A DNA stretch of 64,000 nt from assembly GCA_018398585.1 (NCBI GenBank), contig JAGTTD010000010.1, positions 17,978,005 to 18,042,004 on the forward strand, in the 5' to 3' direction. Position 1 is the stretch's first letter. Each line of letters opens with the position of its first letter. The stretch is from Simmondsia chinensis (Eukaryota; Streptophyta; Magnoliopsida; Caryophyllales; Simmondsiaceae). The translations under genes were made by a program, and so were the position numbers. Shown here piece by piece: positions 34,016 to 44,992 of this stretch. Under the pieces are notes generated by a model. It saw only the letters and a program-made list of their open reading frames with translations. It was not told where the DNA came from and made no database searches.

Positions 34016-35660
34016 GTAACCTAACGTATACTTGTCTGTGGCCTTAGTGGTCAAACAAGATGATGCACCTGATCCCTTTAGTTATGATGAGGCACTCAAG
34101 GACAAGGATGTTGACCAATGGGTCTTAGCAATGAAAGCTGAGAGAGAATCCATGTATTCTGACAAAGTCTGCAATCTTGTAGAGGTGCCACCTGGCATTA
34201 AGCCCATTAGATGTAAGTGGGTCTACAAGAGGAAAAGAGTAGTGGACGGGAAGGTAGAGACCTTCAAGGCAAGACTGGTTGCTACGGATTATATCCAAAA
34301 GGAAGGTGTCGATATGACAAGACCTTTTCACTAGTAGCCATGTTAAAGTTCATTATTATGCTATTGTCCGTTGTTGCTCATTATGATTATGAGATTTGGC
34401 AAATGGATATCAATAGAGTCTTTTTGAATGGTAATCTTGATGAAGACGACTATATGGTGCAATCAGACGAGTTAATTGATAAGAATCAAGAGCATATAGT
34501 ATGCAAACTAAAAAGGTTAATTTATGGACTTAAGCAAGCATCTCGCTTATGGAATAGAAGATTCAATAAAGCAATAAAGTCCTACGGTTTGGAGTAATCT
34601 AATGAGGAACCGTGTGTGTACAAGCGTAATACAGAGAAAGTAGTGACTTTCTTAGTATTGTATGTGGATGACATCCTACTCATTGGGAATGATGTGGCAG
34701 TTTTATTAGCTATTAACATTTGGTTGTTAAGTCAGTTCGATATAAAAGACTTAGGAGAAGCCAGCTATATCCTTGGGATCAAACTCTTGCGAGATCGTAA
34801 GAATAAGTTGTTAGGTTTGTCTCAGGCTGCCTCCACAGACAAAATGTTATTTAGGTTTTGTGTGGCAAACTCCAAGAAGGGTTTATTGCCCTTCAGGTAT
34901 GGAGTGCTTCTTTCTTTAGATCAATGTCATGGGACATCTCTGGTGAAAGAGTTCATGAGGAATGGTCCATATGCTTCAGCTATGGGAAGCCTTATGCATG
35001 CTATGGTGTGTACTAGACCTAATATCTACTTTATTGTGGGAACGGTGAGTTAATATCAGTCTAACCAGGGTCTTATGCACTGGACGATAGTAAAGCATAT
35101 TCTCAAGTACTAAGAAGGACTATAGATTATATGTAAGTTTCTCATGGTGACAAGCTAATTCTAATGGGCTACTCTGACTCAGATTTCCAATCAGAGTTAG
35201 ATGCTATTTATTTGACATCTAGTTATGTTTTTACCCTTAGAGGTGGAGCTAGCTGTTAAAGGAGTGTCAACCAATCATGCATTGATGACTCCACCATGGA
35301 AGCCGAGTATGTGACGACTTCTGAAGCTAGCAAGGAAGCTTGTTGGCTCAGGAAGTTCCTTATGGATCTTGAGGTAATTAAAGAGGGGCTTACACCTATT
35401 GCCATTTACTATGACAACTATGGTGCGTTGGCTAAATCTAAGAAACCTAGTAAGCACAATCAGTTCAAGCACATCGAAAGAAAGTACCACCTCATTCGGG
35501 ACTATGTGGAGAAAGAGGAGATCGCAATTCTGAAGATAGATACCATAAACAATTTGGCAGATCCTTTCACAAAGACTTTGACTCCAAAGTCATTTGAGTG
35601 TCATTTGGATTGGATGGGAATGCGTTGTATAGCTAATTGGGTTTAGGACAAGTGGGAGAT
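34016..35660 (+). pseudogene. RT and RNase H of copia element B
   Basis: After the gypsy insertion the copia frame resumes with PNVYLSVALVVKQDD. RT follows (DKDVDQWVLAMKAERESMYS, PIRCKWVYKRKR, FKARLVATDY; after a frameshift DYEIWQMDINRVFLNGNLDE; LIYGLKQASRLWN). It has the catalytic YVDDILLIGND at about 34662-34694. RNase H ends with MEAEYVTTSEASKEACWLRK, YYDNYGALAKSKKPS, KHIERKYHLIRDYV and NLADPFTKTL at 35296-35646. The region between about 35040 and 35290 is broken by stops. The polypurine tract AAGTGGGAGAT is at 35650-35660. Confidence 0.88.
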
Positions 35661-37160
35661 TGTTAGATTGGTGTCCTAGGAAACCCAATTTATGTGAACA
35701 ATTTTATGATTGAATGAAATTGATTTACCAGCATCTTTATGTTTATGAGTTTGTTGTGATGCATGAGATATTATTTTCTTTCAAGTAATGTCCCATGAGA
35801 TGGGCGTAGTCCATAAATGACATTTGATATATATGTTTTAATGGTTAATGAAATTATGCCATAGATAGACTAATAACAGATTAAAATATCATCTAATAAG
35901 TTAATTCATAGTCACTCAATGGACTGCTTGTCTGCTAAGACTATAACATAACATTTAGATAACTTGACTTGGTTATGTGAATAGTGATCCATAATATTAT
36001 GTTGGTGTATTACAATGAGATTGTTACACTTAATTGTATCACGTGACTAGCTCGTTTCTACACTACTATTAGAAGTGAGCAACTCATTTTATTGTATTTA
36101 TACAATGACTCTAAATCCGGAAAATAGTCTGAACTCATGCATGGAATGATAGTTACTTTGATGCGCTAAAAGGATCAGGTTTCAAATTGTAACTGAGATC
36201 TTACATTCATTGGGTAATTGCATGAAGGCAAGCGGGAACAAATATTTTACTAGGAATCTCAGACGTACGATGTCCCCTTATTTGATTCGCAAGTATTCGA
36301 ATTGATTCCAGAGACTTTGGCTAGAGCATTCCATATGTTTGACATTTGGGATTAGTACATAAGTGTTTTTTTGTATTAGTGAATTATCCGAAAAGGACGA
36401 GTCCATAACAAAGAAGGTAATGTGAGATAGAAAAATAATAGTACTTTAAATTATTTTTCTCGGGGACATTTAATAGAGGGATCAATTGTGAGGGTAAACT
36501 ATTACATGGAATTTAACGACTTAATATATTTGTTTCTAGAGTGCAGTAAAACTTATTTAGTAGAACTTAAGTTTTACTAAATGGTAATTAATTGCTGTCA
36601 TGAAATGATAATAAGATTTGATTCATTTGGAACTAGGAATAAATTGTTCCTGAGGTCCTACACAAGCCTCTAATTTATGCACCTTAAGAAATTAAGAGAA
36701 TTCATGAGATAAATTATTTATTCAAGAGTTGAATAAATTATTTATTTCACTAAAACCAAAAAATTCATGAGCTGAATTAATACAAGAAAAAAAAAGGAAA
36801 AATTAGAAAAAACGTGTTTCACACAATCAACGCGTGACACATAGTGACCAGATATATTTTACACATGATATTGTTTTTGTTTTGGATAAGTATCTTGGTA
36901 TTTTGATTTATCAAGAACTTATTTTTATTTCAAAAATTAAAGTCATATCTTATGCCTCCTTTATAAATAGAAGCTGACTTTTTAGTGTTTAGTATTATTG
37001 TTAAGACTTTTGCCTAGCACTTCAATTAGAGAATTGAAGAGCACAAATTTACCTATAACTCTTTCAAAATAGTTTTTTTAAGAGTTCTTAATTTCAACAC
37101 CCACACGTCTGGTGTAAAGGAGGAATTGCATAGAAGATCACGGAGGTACTGTTTGTGAAT
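35661..37160 (+). repeat. 3' LTR of copia element B, truncated
   Basis: Starts TGTTAGATTGGTGTCCTAGG and aligns with 26304-27990 (shared words ATGAGATG..CGYAGTC, AAATCCGGAAAATAGTCTGA, GATGTCCCCTTA, TTTTACTAAATGG). It is clearly more diverged from the element A LTRs than those are from each other. Similarity is lost near 37160, after the CACACGTCTGGTG region, so its last few hundred bases are missing. Confidence 0.7.
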
Positions 37161-37577
37161 CTTTACACTTGCGGTCTACTAAGATGGCGGAGGAAACTGG
37201 ACGGCCGAGGAGGCGCTGCCATCGCCGTTGCCTGGGCATCGCACCAGCTGCCGCCAACTGAATGCCACCACCGTGCCGTGGTGGAACTAGGGTTTGGTGC
37301 TTGATTTTGACTTGGAAGACGTCGCAGCTCAAGGACAGGGAAATGAAATTAGAGATTTTAGGCTTTAAGCATGGAATTTACAAAATTGCCCCTATAATTT
37401 GCTAAAATTGCCAATTTATTCTTTATTTTAATATTTTTAGAAAAAAATCTATGACATCTATTATTTTTTAAAATTTTAATTGAGTTTGTAATTTTAGTGT
37501 TTGACCCCAGAGGGTTACTAATTTGTTTATCAATACCTCGACCCTTGAGGACAAGGGTCTTTAAAAAGGGAAGGTAT
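37161..37577 (+). pseudogene. Possible 3' end of a gypsy pol
   Basis: A GC-rich stretch at 37180-37310 is followed by AT-rich DNA. At 37540-37570 the + strand reads STLEDKGL then a stop and KGKV. Many plant gypsy polyproteins end in a similar LEDK-F....GG motif just before the polypurine tract (AAAAAGGGAAGG here). No larger domain is visible. The minus-strand frame at 37138-37332 is G/A/R-rich and not recognised. Confidence 0.4.
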
Positions 37578-38050
37578 TGATACAATATAAAATATAGAGG
37601 TTAAATAAGGGATAATTTATGTATAAATAAATAGGTTAAGTCTTTTATTACAATTATGCCACTCCCCTAATTCCATACTAGTCTCTCCGCGTGTGTTGCA
37701 CGGGTGATGTTTATATTTAAATTAGCTTTAATTTATGTATTCATTATTTGAGATTAAAAATAATACCATTATCTTAATTTTTAGCATATGGTATATGGGT
37801 ATAGTAGTTTTGTATTGTATCAAAATACTTGATAATATTATTTTCGTTATGGGCTTGAGTGTTAGAAGGGAGATATAAATGAAGAATTATGTTGAATCTC
37901 TCTCTCCCTCTCTCTCTACGTCTCCTCCCTTTTTTATCTCTAGTCTATCTCTCCCCCTATTTTTCCTTATCCTATACTATTGTAAAGATTAACGAGTTTA
38001 TACTAATATAATATAATCGTTGAGTGGATTGATTGCTTTATTGTCGATCT
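37578..38050 (+). repeat. Possible LTR after the gypsy 3' end
   Basis: TGATACAATATAAAATATAG follows the purine tract. A TATA-like GAGATATAAATG lies at about 37869-37881, then a CT-rich leader (37898-37960). The right border and a partner LTR are not found. Confidence 0.35.
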
Positions 38051-38884
38051 TCAAGTTGTTTTTTTTGGTTTGATTGGTTGAATTGGTTAATTCGCTTTAT
38101 ATTGATTATGAATCGTAGCAGAAAGTAACATAATATCTTCTCTCTCCAAAAGTAAGAGTACTTTGAAAGTCACACAAGTGACTATCATTCAATTACTATG
38201 AAAATGTATAATCGACCGCACACATGTGTTGATTTTCATGTCAACATTTAGGTATGCAATGTTCAGTGGGGAGTTACATTGCAAAATAATCATACAAATA
38301 TTTATGAGTATCAAAGGGACAATTACAGTGCAAAGTGAATATTTTATGAAAAACCCATTGTTCCTATTAATGAGTAAAACTCATGAATCATTATTAATGT
38401 CTCAGCGTCTGGCTTCAACAACCACGCAAAACAAGGATTTCTATTTTTAGTATCAACTCGACGTCTGGTTTCAACAACCACCTAAAACACTAGTATTCAT
38501 ATTAACAATTTATAATGTTCATAATTTATTTATTAAATTATCATCACTTTAATAAAATATAAACAATTATCAAAATTTATACAATAATAGTTGTAACCGG
38601 CTAAACACCATATGACTTATATTTGTTGAATGAGCTACACACAAAATGCATATGTATCAATGGTTAGAGCCCCCATCCTCTTCTCCTAAAAGGCGACGGT
38701 TTAAGACCTTGTAACTGCAAAAGTTTATCCATTTTCGATTTTTTTTAATTTTGATTTTTTTAGTTTCAATTTTATTATCATGATTCAACATCAGTTGATC
38801 TCATTCATGTGTGAATAAAAAGCAATTGATCAAAACTTCATGATACAAACCATTAAAGCAATGTCCAACTGAAAAATCCAACGC
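38051..38884. other. Interval with a tRNA-derived SINE-like fragment
   Basis: 38656-38708 has a plausible RNA polymerase III box A (TCAATGGTTAGAGC) and box B (GGTTTAAGACC) about 30 bases apart, as in tRNA-derived plant SINEs. Two similar words (CGTCTGGYTTCAACAACCAC) lie at 38406 and 38463. Nothing else is recognised. Confidence 0.4.
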
Positions 38885-39655
38885 ATAATTACAAATGTAT
38901 AAAACATAAATTTTTAGGCATCTTAAAACTTCATTATTTTCACATGTATTTGAATTAGAAAACGTACCTTAATCCATAGCAATCCATATAATAGAAAAAT
39001 TCAAGAGGACTTCTCATCACTTTTTCCAATCTTACATAGTTCGCCATTAAATCACAATGAGAGAAGAAGTCATTTCATGAACGAAATTAAGTCTTAAGAT
39101 TGTTAGGGAAATATTAAAACAGGTATCAAAATCAGTCACAAGCTTCAAGGCCTATAACGAACCATTTTCCTTACAACTTACTTCGTGTATACTGAAATGG
39201 TATAAGAATACAAAGAAACCCAATAACGAAGTAAGAGTAAGAGCTTAGAGAAGATGGAAAATCGAGACTTAAAGAATGAGATAATGAAGTTGTTTTTTCT
39301 TCAAGTATATTGCAAATGCCTTTGATGGGGCTTTATATAGACATTTTATGTGCCTCTTGGGAAGAGACACATCTCTCTAGACATAGATTTTGGCAAGAGA
39401 CATAATTTAAAACATATTAAATTAATTTCCCAAAAGTCATAAAACCCACACAAAGTAACGGCCATAACTGGCACGTGTATCAACACACAAATATGTGTGT
39501 CGACAAACAAACTTAGCCTCTGGGTTTTATAAGGCCGTGTGTCGACACACAACTTTCAGAGAGTGTTTTTGTAAAAACATTTGTCGACACACAACATGTT
39601 TACACCAAAACACATCAAGTACTTAACCACTTTATTTTGAAAATACACCAAAAAT
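38885..39655 (-). repeat. Solo LTR of copia family D
   Basis: The fullest copy of the family: its left half matches 7320-7720 and its right half matches 12846-13354. There is no polypurine tract or internal sequence on either side, so it is best read as a solo LTR. TTTATATAG near 39331 (reverse complement CTATATAAA) is the likely promoter TATA box on the minus strand. Borders are approximate. Confidence 0.6.
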
Positions 39656-41094
39656 TTGAGCCATGTTTTTGTGAAGTTTTACCGAGCCTTAGGCCCAATT
39701 CATAGAGTAGCATGTATGAAGTCCATATATAGTGAGTTCTATCATAAAATTAATTGACATTAGATAAAGTCCTTAATAGTTTAGGTTTCATTTATACCAA
39801 AATTATTAGAAAGTACGTTCTAAATCTTCCAAAGGGACTCCACTTCAAAGGCTTTTATATTCATTTTGTTATCACCTTCCACTTGAATCCTCATAAAACC
39901 TAAACTTACCACTTAAGTACTTTAAAGGTTGAGTATACATATAATAAGGAGCTTTGAGATTTGAAAGTTTTATTACTTGGATATGCTATGCAAAAATCAT
40001 GCGAACTTATGTCGGAGCCCGACAAAATCTTTTGCCAAAAATGCTAATCAAGCATATGATGTCGACAAAATATATGCACCACATCAATTTGGAGGCAGAA
40101 GAATTCTATGACAATTATGCTAAAGAGATGGGATAGGGTGCGTAAGGGATAATTTAGGTGAGAAAGTGAATTCTATACCACTCATTTGCATGAGGAGGGG
40201 AAGGGGCAAGGTGGATGACGTCATCAAGCATATTAGTGACCCAGAATTTACTCTCACTTTTACCCTCCACGTGAGTCATCTCTTACTTATATACACGAGC
40301 ATACTTATTAATCTTTTTATATTTTATAATTATTTTATTTATTATAAACACGGACTACTTCAATAAATTGTTGGATCCGTTAATGTTTGTTTTCCTCTAG
40401 GCTTGAACAACTTTGTGTTATCCCATAGGTATCATTATGGGAGAGCATCAGAAAGCATTGTTTCATTATTAAATCTTTTTTCAGTTTAAGAAATATTGTT
40501 GAATCTTTTGACTTCCATTCCTATCTCATAAAAGGGAATTAAGTGGGGTTAGAGGCCATACCATGTAAATGAAACAAGTATTTGACAAGCTGTTGATGTT
40601 CAAGATTAATAAGAGCTTGTTCATGATGGATTTAGGAGCTCAATAACTAAATGTGGACTATTCTAGCACTTGATAAACTTAACAAGCTAAATTTGAATAC
40701 GGGGTATTTAACTTGTTTAAGTTCGTGAATAGTTTGTTAAAAGTTCGTTCAGAATTTCATAATGGATCATAAAAAGCACATTGTTGGCTTATTACTAGTT
40801 TGCTTATTGTTTGATGTTAGCTCTACAATGGATTGATGATCACTCGTTAGTAGCTTGAATGTCTAAGCTTGGTAGTTAGCTCGACTTAAGAGCAACCTTG
40901 ACTCAACTTGATTGGACTAACGAGTTGAGTCAAGCCAAGCATGAAACCTACTAGAACCTTATAAAATCGAGTTTGAACAAAATCTTAAAAGATCGATTGG
41001 AACTCAGCTCAAACTCAAGCATATTCAAACTTATCGAGCTAGAATATGGACAAGGAGGTCCTTAACTCGACTCCACTTGTGCTATCTTGATAAT
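39656..41094. other. Interval without clear genes; possible FAR1-like fragment
   Basis: At about 40045-40210 the + strand reads MHHINLEAEEFYDNYAKEMG, a stop, then pieces such as VRK and LICMRRGRGK. The F-Y-..-YA-..-MG spacing recalls the N-terminal zinc-finger domain of FAR1/FHY3 family proteins, which derive from Mutator transposases. The similarity is short and broken, so it may be chance. 40600-41090 contains recurring AGCTCAA/CTCGA words typical of some plant MITEs, but I found no borders. Confidence 0.3.
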
Positions 41095-41099
41095 CCTTT

Positions 41100-41252
41100 T
41101 GAAAGTTTAGAATGGAATATACCAAATAAGGTGGCCCCTCTCATGTATTTATAGATAATAAGGAATACAAGACTAGGCCCATTAGGGCCTATATACAACT
41201 ACATAAAATACCTAAACATATGTATATCAATACTATATAACATATTCTAACA
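41100..41252 (-). repeat. 3' LTR of the small copia element
   Basis: Ends in TGAAAGTTTAG and ATATTCTAACA in + orientation. On the minus strand it starts TGTTAGAATATG and has TATAAATACATGAGAGG. The polypurine tract (minus strand ATATTGAGGGGAGA) abuts it at 41253-41266. Confidence 0.92.
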
Positions 41253-41266
41253 TCTCCCCTCAATAT

Positions 41267-41666
41267 ATTCAAGACGACAGTTATTATCAAGAAAAAATTG
41301 ACATACGGAGAGTAAATTTTTGGTAAGACTAGGAATGAGTAAGACATTATGTAAAGCAAAATGACCCACAGATGTAGAGAGATAACATGACCCAACCCCA
41401 GCAATAGAAAGTGATGCACCATTCTCAACTAGAATCTTATTGATACCGTGATAAGGAGAAAGATATATTAGAATACCTAGATTATTTGTCATATATGAGC
41501 AAGCACCACTATTCATGATCCAAGAAGAGTCAAGAATAGGAGTGGAGTATATTTTTGGAGTATAGTAGGAGGCAACAAAACCTAGATAATAGCCATAACC
41601 AGTAGAAAAAACATTATTTGCAGGATGAAGCTGCAGAAGTGAGGGAACATTACCACCCTGATGCAT
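41267..41666 (-). pseudogene. Protease and truncated pre-integrase of the small copia element
   Basis: The minus frame 41666-41247 encodes SSWIMNSGACSYMTNN. Here copia protease normally has W-x-L/I-D-S-G-A, so the catalytic aspartate is changed to N. VGSCYLSTSVGHFALHNVLL and PSLTKNLLSVCQFFLDNNCR follow, the segment that usually leads into integrase. The frame ends in the polypurine tract, marking the internal deletion. Confidence 0.82.
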
Positions 41667-42721
41667 GCCAAACTGAGGTGCATGGTATGGCTACTGAAAA
41701 GGAGGCATAAACCACTGCCCCCCTCAGAAGTGCAGTCTACACATATTCTGATTCCACGAGTTACCATTGCTGCCATTGTTTCGACCTTGTCCACGACCAA
41801 TACCAAGGCCAGCACAACCACTACCGTTACAACAACCATTATCATGAAAATTACCGAAACCCGACTGCTGTTGAGCTATCAATGCAGTCGACTATTCGGT
41901 TGCAGCCGTGACAACCGGCTGGGGGTTGGGTCTAGTAGTTGCATTCGGATCTTGGGCAATACCCTAACTGTATGAAGAAGTACCTACAATAACCAATACA
42001 ATAGAAGCATGTGGAGTATCATTCGCGAGACCGGATTCTTTTCCCATGAGAAGAGATCGCACCTCAAGAAAAGTCGGGAAGGGGACACGAGTAGTAATGG
42101 AAGTGCATATGGCATTGTAGTCTTTATTGTCAGAGAGACCATCAACAACAACCAGACCCATATCAACGTCAGAAATAGTTTCATTAAATAAACGAAAAGT
42201 ATCAGCTAATGACTTAATTTTAGTGAGACAAGCAAGCATGGTGAGATTCCCTTTCTTAATATTAGCTAATTCTTGTCTAAATTGTAATTGTCGGGATTGT
42301 ACAAAATTGGTAATAAATGAGAAATTACACCCCAAAGTGACGCGGCAGTCAAGTTATCATCATCACCACATACAGCACTAGCAATATCAAAAGAGATAGT
42401 ATCAAGTATCCATGAGATTAAGAGATTATCGAGTTATCACCAGTAGCTGTGTTTTGGGTCAGTTGCGGCTAGCCGAACAGAGGTCCCATCGAGATGGCCG
42501 TCAACACCATATCCATGACAAGTGGAGAGGAAGGAGGGGCGCCATACCATATAAGATGATGGCTCAACTAGATCTAGAGTTTCCGGGATTTGACTTCGTA
42601 TGTTGGAGCCGTTGAACGGAGTAGGCAATGTTAAAGGAACACCACCTGAGTTGGCTGACATAGGAGATGGTAGCGGGGTACCAACATGTTGTGGAGATGT
42701 GGTAGATGATGAATCAGCCAT
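41667..42721 (-). pseudogene. Gag of the small copia element
   Basis: The likely start is the ATG at 42721 (MADSSSTTSPQHVGTPLPSP), about 200 bases after the primer-binding site. A broken middle follows (42440-42340). The gag helix region lies at 42335-41964 (FVQSRQLQFRQELANIKKGN, ISDVDMGLVVVDGLSDNKDY). Then comes a Q/N/G-rich tail with glycine-asparagine repeats at 41900-41760. No complete CCHC knuckle is seen. Several frameshifts. Confidence 0.78.
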
Positions 42722-42914
42722 AAAAAAATTTGTATTTTAATGGAAGAAGGAGAGGGGCAATGAGAGAAGAGGTGCAGGCGGGAGCAGCAACGAGAGAGGC
42801 GAAGTAGCGGCAGTGTGGGTGGCGGCAAGGGTTTTTGGGGTGGCTGGCTGCTAGGGTTTCTGTGGCGACTAGGGTTTGTGTTGGAGGGAGAGAAAGCGTT
42901 TTAAGCTTTTGGTA

Positions 42915-42926
42915 GCTCTGATACCA
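42915..42926 (-). other. Primer-binding site of the small copia element
   Basis: Minus strand TGGTATCAGAGC directly abuts the 5' LTR at 42927; it complements initiator tRNA-Met. Confidence 0.9.
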
Positions 42927-43063
42927 TGAAAGGTTAGAATGGAACACACCAAATGAAATAACCCCTTTTACGTATTTATAGATAATAACAAGACTGGGCC
43001 CATTAGGGCCTATATAATATACCCAAACATATGTATATCAATCCTGTACAATATATTCTAACA
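42927..43063 (-). repeat. 5' LTR of the small copia element
   Basis: 137 bp, paired with 41100-41252 (16 bp shorter by small indels). Flanked by CCTTT on the right. Confidence 0.92.
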
Positions 43064-43068
43064 CCTTT

Positions 43069-43475
43069 GCCATATGAAATTTTTGAAGTGCAAATAACTA
43101 AAAAGTATGCCATAAAAAAAGCCGTCTTTTCCCTGTTTTTTTCCTCTAACATAAACTAAGGAATAGAAGATTATTTGTACAAAAGTCTTTTCCTAAGGAA
43201 GAGCGGCGGGGCGCGGGGGGCGGGGGGTATAAAAGGCAGAATTATACTTGCAAAATTCCTATTTTTCCTATTCAGTTTCATGTTAGTGCCCCTAAGTCGG
43301 GATGTTTGTCTATTGAAACTCAAACTTGAATGGACAAAAGATTAGTAAATATGTCTAAAACGTGGGATTGAAAATTGGACAGAATATTATCAGTTTGGCC
43401 CTATCATGTAACCAATTAGCCTATCAAGTGCAAATTTTAGTCTAGACCGGTACTAATATGTTCAAAATATTCATT
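43069..43475. other. Interval with a G-rich tract before a TATA-like box
   Basis: 43202-43236 reads GCGGCGGGGCGCGGGGGGCG, then GGGGGG and TATAAAAGG. The G-runs could form a G-quadruplex. No gene follows within the interval: the Tnt1-like element starts at 43481. Confidence 0.5.
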
Positions 43476-43480
43476 ATTCT

Positions 43481-43628
43481 TATGGGGTACATAATATGTA
43501 CTTTAGTCTAGCCCACGGGTTTAAAGTTATTTTTGGAATGAAAGTAAAAAAGAAAATAAAAGTTACAGGTCTTAAGCCCATGTGTTGCTCTTGGCTTTAT
43601 AAAACCCATGAGGGTTTTGTAATTGGGG

Positions 43629-43693
<65 letters not shown>

Positions 43694-44217
43694 AATATAT
43701 GATTTTGTGAAGGCAACTACATATAATCCAAAAGAAAAATAAGCGGCACAAACACGAGAAGCAAAAACGAGAGAGAGAGAGAGAGAGAGCTTTGTTATAT
43801 TCTCGACAGTTGCAACTGTGGCAAGATGAGATCGAGTTTCGATCTTGGAACAATCTGGAGCGGATTTTTTATGCATTGATTAGAGTGAATTGATCGGGTG
43901 AATCAATAGTTCTCGGGCCTAGGGAGCTAATCCTTGCATTGCTCAATTTGCTTGTAGTTTCAAGTTAGGACAGACATCTTGAAACAATAAATGTTGTAAT
44001 TGCTATTTTCTATAGTGAATTTTGCTATCAGTTTACCCCGTGGATTTCCCTTAACTCTGGAGGGCTTTCCACGTTATATCTGGTGTTGATTTAATTTTCT
44101 CATATTTATTTCGTCGTTGATATTCGGTGATATTGGTTTATCCTATAATTTATATCTGTCATTAATATTCGCTTGAGTGGTCGATTTGAATCGAGTTTAG
44201 ATGTCTAGACCCCAACA
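43481..44217 (+). repeat. 5' LTR of the Tnt1-like element
   Basis: Starts TATGGGGTACATAATATG (paired LTR has TGTGGGG) and ends TAGACCCCAACA. It is about 60 bp longer than the 3' LTR, mainly because of a (TA)n run at 43628-43690 where the 3' LTR has only a few TA units. A GA run at 43770-43789 is also longer here. Confidence 0.94.
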
Positions 44218-44220
44218 AAG

Positions 44221-44232
44221 TGGTATCAGAAC
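44221..44232 (+). other. Primer-binding site of the Tnt1-like element
   Basis: TGGTATCAGAAC, three bases after the LTR; one mismatch to the usual initiator tRNA-Met complement TGGTATCAGAGC. Confidence 0.85.
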
Positions 44233-44259
44233 TAAGGTTCATTATTAAGGTGAATAATA

Positions 44260-44992
44260 ATGGATGGTACTAGTGGTAATACAATGATAAAATTGACCAG
44301 TGAAAATTATTCAATTTGGAAGCCAATTATGGAAGACTTACATTATTGTAAAGATTTACATGACTCGATTGACGGTATTTGTGGTAGGAAAGGAAAAAAC
44401 TTTCAAATAAAGAATGGGAGAAACTGAATAAAAAAACTGTTGGGACAATTAGACATTAGGTAGATTTCAATGTCTTTCACCATATATTACAGGAGATTAA
44501 TGCAAAGACATTATGGAAAAGTTTAGAGAGTCAGTATCAAAGAAAAACTCCACGAAATAAGGCTTTTCTGATTAATAAGTTGGTCAACTTGAAATTGAAA
44601 GAGGGACGATTAATGACCGACCACTTGAATGAATTTAAGGATGTTATCCACCAGTTGATTGTTATGAAAATTACTTTTGATGATGAGTTGCAGGCTTTGT
44701 TCCTTTTAAGTTCTCTACTTGACAGTTGGGAGACCTTGGTGGTCACTATTAGTAACTCAGCTCCTGATGGAAAGTTGGCTTTGAGTGATGTAACAGATTG
44801 CTTGTTTAATGAGGAGATGAGGAGAAGAGAGAAGGGTGTTGATGCACAGGCACTTGTTACTAAGAATCGAGGCAGAAGTAAGAGTAGAGGGCCTAAGGGG
44901 CATCATAAGTCAAGAGGCAAGTCTAAATCCAGAGGACCAAAACCAGAGTGCTAGCATTGTCATAAAACTGGATACCTGAGAAGAGATTGTTT
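44260..44992 (+). pseudogene. Gag of the Tnt1-like element
   Basis: ATG 44260 starts MDGTSGNTMIKLTSENYSIW, the typical Tnt1-type gag opening. Stops and a frameshift break it at about 44395-44430. The frame from 44580 continues with LVNLKLKEGRLMTDHLNEFK and LSSLLDSWETLVVTISNSAP, then a basic K/R/S/G-rich tail. A zinc knuckle CxHCHKTGYLRRDC lies at about 44950-44990. Its second position is a TAG stop at 44953 where tryptophan (TGG) is usual. Confidence 0.85.

Larger units (their letters stand above)
41100..43063 (-). mobile_element. Complete non-autonomous copia element with gag and protease only
   Basis: A 1.96-kb element with LTRs of 153 bp (41100-41252) and 137 bp (42927-43063) and a perfect 5-bp target duplication CCTTT (41095-41099, 43064-43068). 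It reads on the minus strand. It has a primer-binding site, gag, a protease and the start of the pre-integrase segment, then directly the polypurine tract. Integrase, RT and RNase H are absent. The borders are intact, so it probably moved as a deletion derivative using enzymes from a related element. Confidence 0.92.

Noticed and set aside
37138..37332. GC-rich minus-strand frame that could be a host gene exon
   Set aside because: It is G/A/R-rich without a domain or splice context and lies beside a gypsy-like 3' end; not enough to call a gene.
39954..40136. A complete 60-codon gene
   Set aside because: It ends in a premature stop within a possible FAR1-like segment; treated only as a weak fragment.
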